Translations under genes and position numbers: made by a program
In this document: piece by piece, positions 17,498 to 25,846 of the stretch
Layout of the letters: every line of letters begins with the position of its first letter
Numbering within the stretch: the first letter of the stretch is position 1
The notes under the pieces: generated by a model
What the model saw: the letters and a program-made list of their open reading frames with translations, nothing else
Told to the model about the DNA's origin: nothing
Databases searched by the model: none
Origin: LZORAL124-50-18 sp051208045
Lineage (GTDB): Bacteria; Pseudomonadota; Gammaproteobacteria; Pseudomonadales; Oleiphilaceae
DNA: 64,000 nucleotides
Direction of reading: 5' to 3'
Assembly (NCBI GenBank): GCA_051208045.1
Contig: JBPJFY010000017.1
Coordinates: 8,929 to 72,928 of the forward strand

Positions 17498-17857
17498 CTA
17501 CTCGTTGCGCAACTTTTTAAACTGTTCATTCTGCTTCTTCCGCAATATCAGCGATTCGCCCTGACGGATCAACCACACTTCATCAGGCGCTATTTTCTTT
17601 ACCTCAGCACCGAGTATCTGATCCCCTTCCCGCACAAACTGACCGTTGATTGACGCCTGTCTTCTTGAAGGACTCACCAAAATGCTGTTTAAAATCAACT
17701 GATCCTCTCCCCGACCTTTCGCGTCTGAGGGCCCGGACAAATAACCGCCAGGCTCAAAGGGATTCTCCAGCAGCTGCCCGTCAACCAGCACACCCGCCTC
17801 CAGCAGAGAGGAAAACATCATTGCCACAATCAGGCTACACCGTTGACTAAACTCCAA
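17498..17857 (-). CDS. mshK: MSHA biogenesis protein MshK
   Basis: 119-residue small exported protein of the PilP/GspC-like type: N-terminal hydrophobic signal (CSLIVAMMFSSLLEAG), then LILNSILVSPSRRQASINGQ and VREGDQILGAEVKKI, the homology-region fold that contacts the secretin. The start is a TTG at 17857 preceded by AGAGGAAG; no ATG gives a full signal peptide. Overlaps the mshJ end by 11 bases. Confidence 0.85.
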   Translation of the reverse strand: MEFSQRCSLIVAMMFSSLLEAGVLVDGQLLENPFEPGGYLSGPSDAKGRGEDQLILNSILVSPSRRQASINGQFVREGDQILGAEVKKIAPDEVWLIRQGESLILRKKQNEQFKKLRNE

Positions 17858-18533
17858 TCCACTCTTCCTCTAAACTCAACGTTTGAACCACCAGTGATAT
17901 ACGCATACGAGGAAAGTCCACCACAGTCATATCCAGCATTTCCCACTGAAACTGCTCTTCCAGACGCTCCAAACGCTTCAGGTAAATCAAACTGTCAAAA
18001 AAGCCACCTTCCAGCACCAGTTCGAGGCTATGCTGAAAAACCGGAACGCCGGCAGTATCGTCGTTCTCTGCCCCTGTATCTCGGCCAGGCTCGCTGGCCT
18101 CATTGACTGAAAAAGGCTGAGCGGGATTGTTTTTCACAACCACAAGTTTCAAGCCTTGGAACTCGGACAGCACCTGACGCAGCACGTCGGCCATCTGGCT
18201 TGGCGCGACCATTTCCTTCAATCGCTGCTGCATATCGGCTCGCTGCTCTTCGAGTTGTGCTTTCAGGTTGGCCTGTTCCTCGCGCAACACCGCATTCGGA
18301 TCGACTTTCAAACGACTTTCCAGAATGGAAAGTTCCGCAGATGCGGCCTCCATATCCGAATTCATGCGAGCGATTTCCCCAAATTGCCCCTGAATATGTT
18401 TGGTCACCGGCGTAAAAACGAACTGCGCCCAGGCAAAGATCACCACAACACACACCGTTACCAATACTATTACGCGCTCCCGTAATGAACGTGCGGCCAG
18501 TAACTCATCCCACTTTTCCCACTGTTCTTTCAT
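17847..18533 (-). CDS. mshJ: MSHA biogenesis protein MshJ (PilO/GspM-like)
   Basis: 228 residues: a cytoplasmic start (MKEQWEKWDELLAARSLRER), one transmembrane helix (about 19-40), a periplasmic coiled coil (about 45-110) and a ferredoxin-like C-terminal domain. This is the PilO-type part of the inner-membrane alignment complex. The ATG overlaps the stop of the PilN-like gene by four bases. Confidence 0.9.
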   Translation of the reverse strand: MKEQWEKWDELLAARSLRERVIVLVTVCVVVIFAWAQFVFTPVTKHIQGQFGEIARMNSDMEAASAELSILESRLKVDPNAVLREEQANLKAQLEEQRADMQQRLKEMVAPSQMADVLRQVLSEFQGLKLVVVKNNPAQPFSVNEASEPGRDTGAENDDTAGVPVFQHSLELVLEGGFFDSLIYLKRLERLEEQFQWEMLDMTVVDFPRMRISLVVQTLSLEEEWIGV

Positions 18534-19147
18534 TGCCCAGCCTGCCTTCGCTGCCCTTTCACCTCTCCGGTGCGCAAGGAGAAATTCATACGACCTGTCT
18601 CTTCGGAAAGCCCCATCTCAAGCGACTCAAAGCTTTTTCCCGCGAACACCGCTTCCTCCCGCAGAGCAAGCAAATACGATGGGAGCGCTTTTGCGTCCGG
18701 TGCTTCGCCTTCCAGGAGGAAAACATCCGATTGTGACCCGATGTGTAGTCGGGTTAGCCAGAGCTCAGGCGTTTTTTGTTTCGCCAGTGCCTCCACCAAA
18801 GGCGAAAATCCTGCGGTGTTTCCCGGTAACCGGCTGCCCAACTGGTGAGTGAATTCCTGGTATTTTTGCAGTTGCTTTGACAACCGCGCATTGGCGGTCA
18901 CCAATGCTTCACTTTTGACCCAGGTTTCTGCTTTGGCCCGAAGCTGTTCAACCGTTTGATTCAAGCGCTCAGCATCCTGGGACTTCAATCTTACCTGCTT
19001 GGTCACGTTAGCCAACTGAAGATACTGGTACCCTGTCACTCCCCCAAGCACCAGCACAATGACGCCCAATAAAACAGCAATCTGGTTTAACGAAACGAGC
19101 GTTTTCCGTGGTTTCAGCTCTTCGGTGTAGAGGTTAACTGACTGCAT
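18530..19147 (-). CDS. PilN-like MSHA inner-membrane protein (MshI2 type)
   Basis: 205 residues. Short cytoplasmic peptide QSVNLYTEELKPRK, a PilN-like N-terminus that binds the PilM-like partner, one transmembrane helix (about 22-45), a coiled coil (about 46-105) and a ferredoxin-like periplasmic domain (LWLTRLHIGSQSDVFLLEGE). It starts with ATG overlapping the mshI stop (TGATG). It is probably the partner of MshI and MshJ. Confidence 0.85.
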   Translation of the reverse strand: MQSVNLYTEELKPRKTLVSLNQIAVLLGVIVLVLGGVTGYQYLQLANVTKQVRLKSQDAERLNQTVEQLRAKAETWVKSEALVTANARLSKQLQKYQEFTHQLGSRLPGNTAGFSPLVEALAKQKTPELWLTRLHIGSQSDVFLLEGEAPDAKALPSYLLALREEAVFAGKSFESLEMGLSEETGRMNFSLRTGEVKGQRRQAGQ

Positions 19148-20031
19148 CACGCAACCCCACTCTCACGATACGCACCACCCACCGCGATCAACGTCTGCAC
19201 GAGCGACGTCAAATTCTCGGAATCCTGCTCCGGTAGAAACTCATCAAAATTGGCATCCTCCACGCTTACCGCCAGCAGCGGGTCCAGCAACTGAGCCAGC
19301 GGCAACGTAACGTCCGGGCCCAGCAACAAGACCTGCCGCGGAGGAATCTGACGAAGCTGGCTTTCAAAATAATCGAGGGAACGTTGCATCTCCAAAGACA
19401 ACTGCTGCACGACTGCTTCTTGCTGCGCGGGGTCTCTCAATGACTCCTCCCGCACTTCCATTTTTCTGGACAAATAGAGCGTATTTCCCTTAACCAGCAC
19501 AAGCATGCCGAATCCCTGGCGTAAATAGAGCAAACCAATGGTCGACTCCTCATCCACAAACCGTTGCGCGATATTTCTCAAGGCCAGGTCGATCACGTCA
19601 ATAGAGACCAACTCCAAATCACAGGCCTCCATCAGCTGGATATACTCTTTCAATATGGTTTTACGGGCACATACAACATTAATTAGCTTTCGGCCACGCG
19701 AAGCATCTTCCGGAAAGTCAAAGACATCCGAAATCGCATCATCCAACGGGTAATCGATCAAATCATTCAACTTCCAATGCGCAGATGCTCGCAGCTCTCC
19801 CGACTCCACTTCAGGCCGGTCAATTTGAAACACCTGATATTGGTTATTGGTCAACACCAGGTGACAGTCGGCTCCGGAAACACCCGCGTCAGATACCAAC
19901 TCCGTCAGGACTTTTTCACGCTCGGCAGCGTTACATTTTTGGAAACGATGAAACGATACAGTCGGGGCTCCTTGACGAGCAGGTTCCGCTTTTGCTAACG
20001 CAATACCATCCGTGCGAATTTCGATCCCCAC
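19147..20031 (-). CDS. mshI: MSHA biogenesis protein MshI (PilM-like)
   Basis: About 294 residues, a PilM/actin-like cytoplasmic protein: VGIEIRTDGIALA at the start matches the phosphate-1 strand of the family, and LLLGPDVTLPLAQLLDP lies near the C-terminus. The GTG at 20031 is the first standard start; the frame is open to a stop at 20077-20079 and would add LIKLWGKRKSSTR from a CTG at 20070 with GGGAG upstream, a basic N-terminal helix common in MshI. The true start may therefore be non-standard. First gene of the msh operon. No mshH (CsrD-like) gene lies upstream. Confidence 0.85.
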   Translation of the reverse strand: MGIEIRTDGIALAKAEPARQGAPTVSFHRFQKCNAAEREKVLTELVSDAGVSGADCHLVLTNNQYQVFQIDRPEVESGELRASAHWKLNDLIDYPLDDAISDVFDFPEDASRGRKLINVVCARKTILKEYIQLMEACDLELVSIDVIDLALRNIAQRFVDEESTIGLLYLRQGFGMLVLVKGNTLYLSRKMEVREESLRDPAQQEAVVQQLSLEMQRSLDYFESQLRQIPPRQVLLLGPDVTLPLAQLLDPLLAVSVEDANFDEFLPEQDSENLTSLVQTLIAVGGAYRESGVA

Positions 20032-20111
20032 TCGCGTGCTGCTTTTTCGTTTACCCCAGAGCTTAATCAGAGCCCACTACTCCCACTTTAATATTTTTAT
20101 ACTTCTTTCTT

Positions 20112-20139
20112 AGCATAGTCGACTAAGCCATTGTTGCAA
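20112..20139 (-). promoter_or_regulatory. Promoter of the msh operon
   Basis: On the minus strand TTGCAA (20134-20139) and TATGCT (20112-20117) are 16 bases apart, 80-110 bases upstream of the first mshI start. It is the best sigma-70 candidate before the 13.5-kb operon. Confidence 0.5.
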
Positions 20140-20212
20140 ATGAAAAATAGGAGCCGACCCAATCACTCAGAGCAACATTGTCGGGCTTTCGAGGACACCT
20201 CGTTGTTCCAGG

Positions 20213-20240
20213 CAAAAAAAAACCTCGGGATCGAGGCTTT
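20213..20240 (-). terminator. Rho-independent terminator after ssb
   Basis: On the minus strand CCTCG and CGAGG form a stem with a short loop, followed by a run of about nine T, 70-100 bases after the ssb stop. It separates ssb from the msh operon. Confidence 0.8.
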
Positions 20241-20311
20241 TTGTATCATAGCGTTATTTTTAAGTGCTCAGAGTGAAGACACCGCAGAGCATCATCTAAC
20301 CGAGCAACGTA

Positions 20312-20884
20312 CTAAAACGGGATGTCATCATCCATATCATCCAACGGCTCTGGCATCGGCGCCGGCTGACCTGCACCCTGACCGTAACCCCCTTGAGCGT
20401 TCCCTCGATTCTGATAATTCGCAGGACGCTGCCCCGACGGAGCTTGCTGCATCGGGGGTTGACCATACCCCTGGTCATACCCTTGAGGTACCCCCCCGCC
20501 AAATCCAGAAGCCGATCCCGGCATAGCGTCACCACCATCCATACCTGAGCGGCTATCCAACATCTGAAGCTCGTTCGCAATGATTTCGGTTGTGTAACGA
20601 TCCTGGCCGTTTTGATCCTGCCATTTGCGGGTTTGCAAACGTCCTTCCAGATAAACTTTTGAGCCTTTTCTCAGATACTCTTTGGCAATCTCCGCCAAAC
20701 GGTTAAAAAGCACGACGCGATGCCACTCCGTACGCGGAACCATCTGACCAGTCTGTTTATCTTTATAACTTTCGTCCGTGGCAACACTGAGATTGGTAAT
20801 CGCAGATCCTCCCGCGCTGTAGCGCGTATCCGGGTCTGCTCCTAAATTGCCAATCAATATAACTTTATTAATTCCTCTGGCCAT
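20312..20884 (-). CDS. ssb: Single-stranded DNA-binding protein
   Basis: Binds single-stranded DNA in replication, recombination and repair. 190 residues: an N-terminal OB fold (MARGINKVILIGNLGADPD, NLSVATDESYKDK, TEWHRVVLFNRLAEIA), a Gly/Gln/Pro-rich linker and the conserved acidic tip DDDIPF that binds partner proteins. The start at 20884 gives the family N-terminus and has GGAGAG upstream; the longer frame is not conserved. It follows the MFS gene and uvrA region as in Pseudomonas. Confidence 0.97.
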   Translation of the reverse strand: MARGINKVILIGNLGADPDTRYSAGGSAITNLSVATDESYKDKQTGQMVPRTEWHRVVLFNRLAEIAKEYLRKGSKVYLEGRLQTRKWQDQNGQDRYTTEIIANELQMLDSRSGMDGGDAMPGSASGFGGGVPQGYDQGYGQPPMQQAPSGQRPANYQNRGNAQGGYGQGAGQPAPMPEPLDDMDDDIPF

Positions 20885-20903
20885 GCACTCTCTCCGCGTA
20901 TCC

Positions 20904-20920
20904 GCGACCCTACCGGTCGC
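20904..20920 (-). promoter_or_regulatory. Hairpin in the ssb leader
   Basis: GCGACC and GGTCGC form a 6-bp GC stem with a 5-base loop, about 20 bases before the ssb start codon. It lies next to the ribosome site and may tune translation. Confidence 0.35.
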
Positions 20921-20933
20921 GCTAAAAACCATT

Positions 20934-20959
20934 GCTGACAACATATCGTCTGAGTCAGC
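20934..20959. promoter_or_regulatory. 26-bp dyad GCTGAC-N14-GTCAGC in the ssb promoter region
   Basis: Perfect 6-bp arms flank a segment with a possible -10 (TATGTT on the minus strand), with TTGCTA 18 bases upstream of that -10. The geometry suits an operator, but it does not match the LexA consensus. The protein that would bind it is unknown. Confidence 0.35.
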
Positions 20960-21014
20960 ATCCTAGCAAATTTTGATAATGGGCACACCTAATAATCGAC
21001 ACCCCTTAGCGTGC

Positions 21015-22400
21015 TCACGCTTCCCCAAATGAACACTTGCCCGACGAAAATGGCGCATAATGGTGTGCCTCATCCACATTGAACTTACTGCGATCCACTT
21101 TTAGATAGGCCACTTTTTCTTCCAAAATCACCACCACATCCTCCACACCATAAATAGCAAGTAAATCACTGGATATGCTGGCCACATCCCGCTCATTTGC
21201 CGTGTTGGCGAGCTGAACAACCAGGCTGGTGGCATAACTGGGAGATTTCATCGTCGCGGCGTACAAAAACCAGACAAACAACATACCGGAGCACAGGAGA
21301 TAGACACCTTCTGTACCCACATGCTGGTAAACGGCACCACCCAACGCGCCACCCACAAACGCACCGAAGAATTGGGAGCTACTGTAAACACCCATTGCGG
21401 TCCCTTTAGATCCTGCTGGCGCAATCTTGCTGATCAGCGAAGGGAGCGATGCCTCCAACAAATTAAACGCCATAAAGAAAAAGAAGAGCCCCACCCACAG
21501 TTGAATCAGGGAGTGGTCCAGCACAACCAGGGACAAACTGGCCAGCGAGGCCAGCAATATAGCGCCTAAAAACACGGGCTTCATCTGACGTTTTTTTTCC
21601 GCAATGATGATAAATGGCACCATCGCAAAAAAAGAGGTCCCCATGACAGATAAATACATCCACCAATGCTCACTCTTTGGCAGTTGAAAGTGATTGAGCA
21701 TCGAAAGCGGAACAACCACAAACAATGCCGTAAGCGATAGGTGCAGAGTAAAAATACCCACATCGAGACGACGTAACTCCGGGTGAGACAACGCTTCTTT
21801 AAGCAACGACCCTACGGGGAGTGTATCCCGACTAGATCCTTGCTTGACCGGCGTAGGAATGACAAAAATAACAATGGCTATACCCAACAACCCCATCACT
21901 GCAGTCATCCAGAATAATCCGGACAATCCCACCCATGCACTCACGACAGGTCCAAGCACAAGCGCAACAGAAAATGAAACACCAATCGACATACCGATCA
22001 CAGCCATCGCTTTTGTTCGGTTTTCTTCCTTGGTCAAATCGCTGAGCAGCGCCATCAACACACTGGCAATGGCCCCAGCACCTTGCAGCAAACGTCCGAG
22101 AATCACGCCATAGATCGACTCAGAGAGCGCAGCAACAACACTCCCGCCTGCAAAGATCAGTAAACCGATCACCAGGACTTTCTTTCTCCCCACACGGTCA
22201 GATAAAAATCCGAAGGGAATTTGGAGCAGCGCTTGACTCAGGCCGTAACTCCCGATCGCCAATCCAATCAAAAATCCATCCGCACCTGCCAAAGACTGCC
22301 CAAAAATACTGAGCACGGGCAAGATCATAAATAAACCTAACATTCGCATTGCATACAGCAATGCGAGCGATAAGACCGTACGTCGTTCACCATACTTCAT
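21015..22400 (-). CDS. YajR-like MFS transporter with C-terminal YAM domain
   Basis: 461-residue inner-membrane major facilitator with 12 predicted helices. The motif-A loop GFLSDRVGRKK joins helices 2 and 3, and PFGFLSD is typical of drug:proton antiporters. After the last helix (about 370-390) is a soluble ferredoxin-like domain (VASISSDLLAIYGVEDVVVI) as in E. coli YajR. The substrate is not known. The position between uvrA and ssb is conserved in pseudomonads. Confidence 0.85.
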   Translation of the reverse strand: MKYGERRTVLSLALLYAMRMLGLFMILPVLSIFGQSLAGADGFLIGLAIGSYGLSQALLQIPFGFLSDRVGRKKVLVIGLLIFAGGSVVAALSESIYGVILGRLLQGAGAIASVLMALLSDLTKEENRTKAMAVIGMSIGVSFSVALVLGPVVSAWVGLSGLFWMTAVMGLLGIAIVIFVIPTPVKQGSSRDTLPVGSLLKEALSHPELRRLDVGIFTLHLSLTALFVVVPLSMLNHFQLPKSEHWWMYLSVMGTSFFAMVPFIIIAEKKRQMKPVFLGAILLASLASLSLVVLDHSLIQLWVGLFFFFMAFNLLEASLPSLISKIAPAGSKGTAMGVYSSSQFFGAFVGGALGGAVYQHVGTEGVYLLCSGMLFVWFLYAATMKSPSYATSLVVQLANTANERDVASISSDLLAIYGVEDVVVILEEKVAYLKVDRSKFNVDEAHHYAPFSSGKCSFGEA

Positions 22401-22489
22401 GCAATCGAGTCCAAATTATTCCATGCCTACGTACAACAAATTGTGATAGCCTAACCAGTCCAATTTTTTATAACACCAGTAATTGAGCG

Positions 22490-22505
22490 GTGCATATACT
22501 ACCAG
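22490..22505. promoter_or_regulatory. Weak LexA-like site and -10 before uvrA
   Basis: The 16-mer has TG-N10-CAG spacing with an ATATA core but lacks the first C of the CTG arm. TATACT at 22495-22500 inside it could be a -10, without a clear -35. uvrA is a classical SOS gene, which is the only further reason to mention it. Confidence 0.25.
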
Positions 22506-22550
22506 AAGTTCTTTCTGAATGCTGTTGTGCCGGCCTGTTGAGGAAGCTGA

Positions 22551-25370
22551 ATGGATAAGATTCTTGTTAGAGGGGCCAGAACCCATAACCTGAAAAACAT
22601 AAATCTTGAATTACCACGAGACAAGTTGATTGTCATCACCGGCCTTAGCGGATCAGGTAAGTCCTCTCTTGCCTTTGATACCTTGTATGCGGAGGGCCAA
22701 CGTCGATACGTCGAGTCACTGTCTACGTACGCCCGTCAGTTTTTATCCATGATGGAAAAACCGGATGTCGACCATATAGAAGGACTGTCCCCCGCCATTT
22801 CTATCGAGCAGAAGTCCACTTCGCACAATCCTCGATCGACCGTAGGCACCATCACGGAAATTTATGATTACCTCCGATTACTCTTCGCTCGCGTGGGCAC
22901 ACCCACTTGCCCAACTCACCAGCTGCCGCTCACCGCTCAAACGATTGGCCAAATGGTCGATCACGTACTCGAAATGGAAGAAGGCAGCAAGATGCTAATG
23001 CTTGCCCCCGTGATAAAGGAGAAAAAAGGCGAACACCTCCATGTGATCGATAAGCTCAAAAAAGAAGGATTTATTCGTGCGCGCATCGACGGCATCATTA
23101 TTGAGATTGACGAAGCACCGGCCCTCGAGAAAAACAAAAAACACACCATAGAGGTGGTCGTTGACCGTTTTAAAGTAAAAGAAGACATCAACCTGAGGCT
23201 GGCGGAATCATTCGAAACAGCACTGGAACTATCAGATGGCATCGCCATTATTGCACCGTTTGACGGGGGCGAGGAAACCGTATTTTCCTCAAAATTCTCC
23301 TGCCCCCACTGCGGCTATGCCATCCGGGAACTGGAGCCTCGGCTGTTTTCATTTAACAATCCCTCAGGCGCGTGCCCAGACTGCGACGGCCTGGGTGTTA
23401 AGCAGTTTTTCGATAGCGACAAAATTGTACAAAACGCTGAACTCAACCTGGCAGAAGGAGCAATCAAAGGCTGGGATCGCAGAACCGTTTATTACTATCA
23501 AATGTTGGAGAGTGTCGCTAAGCATTATGACGTCGATATTGCACAACCGTTTGAACAGCTGCCGGACACATTCCAGCGCGCTGTATTGTACGGCAGCGGC
23601 AAACAAGCTATTCGTTTTGACTATATAAACTCCAAGGGAGACATCATTCAACGCTCACATCCGTTCGAAGGCGTCATACCGAACCTTGAGCGGCGATACC
23701 GTGAAACCGACTCACAAGGCGTACGCGAAGAACTCGCCAAGCTGCTCGCCAACAAAAAGTGTGACACTTGTCATGGCTCTCGCCTGAACGAAGCAGCACG
23801 CCATGTGTTTGTTACCGATAAGCGCCTCCCGGATCTCACCCAACTATCCATTCAAAACAGTCACACATTCTTTCAAAACCTTCACTTGTCTGGCCACAAA
23901 GAAGAAATAGCCTCGAAGATAGTCAAGGAAATTAACCTGCGCCTCCAGTTTCTCATCAACGTGGGCCTGGACTACTTGAGCCTCGACCGCAGTGCGGAAA
24001 CCTTGTCCGGAGGAGAAGCACAAAGGATTCGACTTGCCAGCCAGATTGGCGCAGGCCTTGTTGGAGTAATGTACATATTAGACGAACCCTCCATTGGCCT
24101 TCACCAACGAGACAATGACCGCCTGTTAAATACACTGATACATCTGCGGGACCTCGGCAACACACTCATCGTGGTTGAGCACGACGAAGATGCCATCCGT
24201 GCTGCAGACCACGTGATTGACATTGGCCCAGGTGCTGGTGTGCACGGCGGCGAAATCATTGCGCAAGGCACCCCAAAGGAAGTAGAGAACACTCTATCTT
24301 CCGTTACCGGGGACTATTTATCCGGAAGAAAAAAGATCGAAGTCCCTTCGAAGCGTCACCCCCCCATGGCAAACAAATGGCTCACACTCAAAGGCGCTGA
24401 TGCCAACAATTTACGTTCAGTGGAACTGAACATACCTGCCGGTTTATTCACCTGCGTCACCGGTGTATCGGGATCCGGCAAATCAACATTGATCAACCAC
24501 ACGCTCTACCCTATCTTGGCCCATAAGTTAAACGGCGCGAATGCCCTACCCCAGAATTACAAAAGCATCAAAGGCTTAGGCCACTTTGATAAAGTCATTG
24601 ATATAGACCAAAGCCCTATTGGACGCACCCCGCGATCAAACCCAGCAACATACACCGGTTTATTCACCCCAATAAGGGAGCTATTTTCCAACACTAAGGA
24701 GTCACGTTCCCGTGGCTACAAGCCTGGCAGATTTAGTTTCAATGTAAAAGGTGGACGCTGTGAGGCCTGCCAAGGGGACGGAGTAATAAAAGTAGAAATG
24801 CACTTCCTGCCAGATATTTATGTACCCTGTGACGAATGCCACGGCAAACGATATAACCGTGAAACACTGGATATCAAGTATAAAAACAAAAGCATTCATG
24901 AAGTGCTGGAAATGACCGTGGAAGAAGCACTGCAATTCTTCGAGTCCGTGCCTTTTTTATTCAGAAAACTTCAAACGCTTATGGATGTCGGTTTGGGTTA
25001 TATCAAAATCGGACAAAACGCTGCTACACTTTCCGGTGGTGAAGCACAGCGGGTTAAACTTGCCAAAGAACTATCAAAGAGGTCAACAGGTAAAACAATA
25101 TATATCTTGGATGAACCCACAACGGGACTTCACTTTTACGACATCCAGCAACTACTGGAGGTACTGTTTAGACTGCGAGACTCTGGCAATACAGTCATTG
25201 TGATTGAACACAATCTTGATGTGATAAAAACCGCAGACTGGATCATCGACCTGGGACCGGAAGGTGGCGACAATGGCGGCACTATTGTCGTAGAAGGTAC
25301 TCCTGAACAAATCTGTGACTCAGCAGCATCCCATACCGGGAAATACCTCAGACCGCTTTTGAACACTTAA
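22551..25370 (+). CDS. uvrA: Excinuclease ABC subunit A
   Basis: DNA damage sensor of nucleotide excision repair; loads UvrB. 939 residues, close to the E. coli length. The ATG at 22551 follows GAGGAAG. Two ABC ATPase halves: Walker A GLSGSGKS (31-38) and GVSGSGKS (about 638-645), with two signature motifs (LSGGEAQRIRLA and LSGGEAQRVKLA). Two zinc modules are visible (CPHC with CPDC; CEAC with CDEC). It is divergent from the MFS gene and ends at a bidirectional terminator facing rplQ. Confidence 0.99.
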   Translation: MDKILVRGARTHNLKNINLELPRDKLIVITGLSGSGKSSLAFDTLYAEGQRRYVESLSTYARQFLSMMEKPDVDHIEGLSPAISIEQKSTSHNPRSTVGTITEIYDYLRLLFARVGTPTCPTHQLPLTAQTIGQMVDHVLEMEEGSKMLMLAPVIKEKKGEHLHVIDKLKKEGFIRARIDGIIIEIDEAPALEKNKKHTIEVVVDRFKVKEDINLRLAESFETALELSDGIAIIAPFDGGEETVFSSKFSCPHCGYAIRELEPRLFSFNNPSGACPDCDGLGVKQFFDSDKIVQNAELNLAEGAIKGWDRRTVYYYQMLESVAKHYDVDIAQPFEQLPDTFQRAVLYGSGKQAIRFDYINSKGDIIQRSHPFEGVIPNLERRYRETDSQGVREELAKLLANKKCDTCHGSRLNEAARHVFVTDKRLPDLTQLSIQNSHTFFQNLHLSGHKEEIASKIVKEINLRLQFLINVGLDYLSLDRSAETLSGGEAQRIRLASQIGAGLVGVMYILDEPSIGLHQRDNDRLLNTLIHLRDLGNTLIVVEHDEDAIRAADHVIDIGPGAGVHGGEIIAQGTPKEVENTLSSVTGDYLSGRKKIEVPSKRHPPMANKWLTLKGADANNLRSVELNIPAGLFTCVTGVSGSGKSTLINHTLYPILAHKLNGANALPQNYKSIKGLGHFDKVIDIDQSPIGRTPRSNPATYTGLFTPIRELFSNTKESRSRGYKPGRFSFNVKGGRCEACQGDGVIKVEMHFLPDIYVPCDECHGKRYNRETLDIKYKNKSIHEVLEMTVEEALQFFESVPFLFRKLQTLMDVGLGYIKIGQNAATLSGGEAQRVKLAKELSKRSTGKTIYILDEPTTGLHFYDIQQLLEVLFRLRDSGNTVIVIEHNLDVIKTADWIIDLGPEGGDNGGTIVVEGTPEQICDSAASHTGKYLRPLLNT

Positions 25371-25385
25371 TAGCAAAGCTCCAAA

Positions 25386-25418
25386 CAAAAAAACCGAGAC
25401 AATCGCCTCGGTTTTTTT
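25386..25418. terminator. Bidirectional terminator between uvrA and rplQ
   Basis: CCGAG and CTCGG arms with an 8-base loop are flanked by seven A on the left and seven T on the right. It can therefore stop transcription from uvrA (plus) and from the alpha operon (minus). Confidence 0.88.
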
Positions 25419-25432
25419 CCTGAAAAGCCGAC

Positions 25433-25816
25433 TTATTCGTCGTCTTCTGCCGCTGCTACTGGTCGATCAACTAACTCGACGTAAGCCATCGGCGCATTAT
25501 CACCCGCTCGGTTTCCGCACTTAAGAATACGGAGATAACCACCTGGACGATCCTGGTAACGTGGACCCAGCTCATTAAAAAGCTTAGTCACAGTGTCACG
25601 ATCTCTCAGCCTGGCAAAAGCCAGTCGTCGATTCGCCACAGAGTCTACTTTCGCCAGAGTAATTAACGGCTCAGCCACACGGCGCAGCTCTTTTGCTTTT
25701 GGCAGTGTTGTCTTAATCAACTCATGCTCAACCAAAGACGCTGCCATGTTTTTGAACATCGCCTTTCGATGCGTACTATTTCTATTAAATTTTCGACCAC
25801 TCTTACGATGTCGCAT
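25433..25816 (-). CDS. rplQ: 50S ribosomal protein L17
   Basis: 127 residues, matching E. coli L17 from MRHRKSGRKFNRNSTHRKAM; a large-subunit protein near the exit tunnel. The C-terminus carries a short acidic tail (AAEDDE). It is the last gene of the alpha operon, 30 bases after rpoA, and ends at the terminator shared with uvrA. Confidence 0.98.
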   Translation of the reverse strand: MRHRKSGRKFNRNSTHRKAMFKNMAASLVEHELIKTTLPKAKELRRVAEPLITLAKVDSVANRRLAFARLRDRDTVTKLFNELGPRYQDRPGGYLRILKCGNRAGDNAPMAYVELVDRPVAAAEDDE

Positions 25817-25846
25817 TTTACTGATCCTTTATCTACTTCAACCTGG

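Noticed and set aside
20131..20526. Plus-strand frame across the ssb terminator and ssb 3' end
   Set aside because: It crosses a strong terminator hairpin and is antisense to the Gly/Gln-rich ssb linker; composition is that of a shadow.
22490..22505. Clear LexA box for uvrA
   Set aside because: The left arm lacks the C of CTG and the core departs from the consensus, so it was kept only as a weak site.
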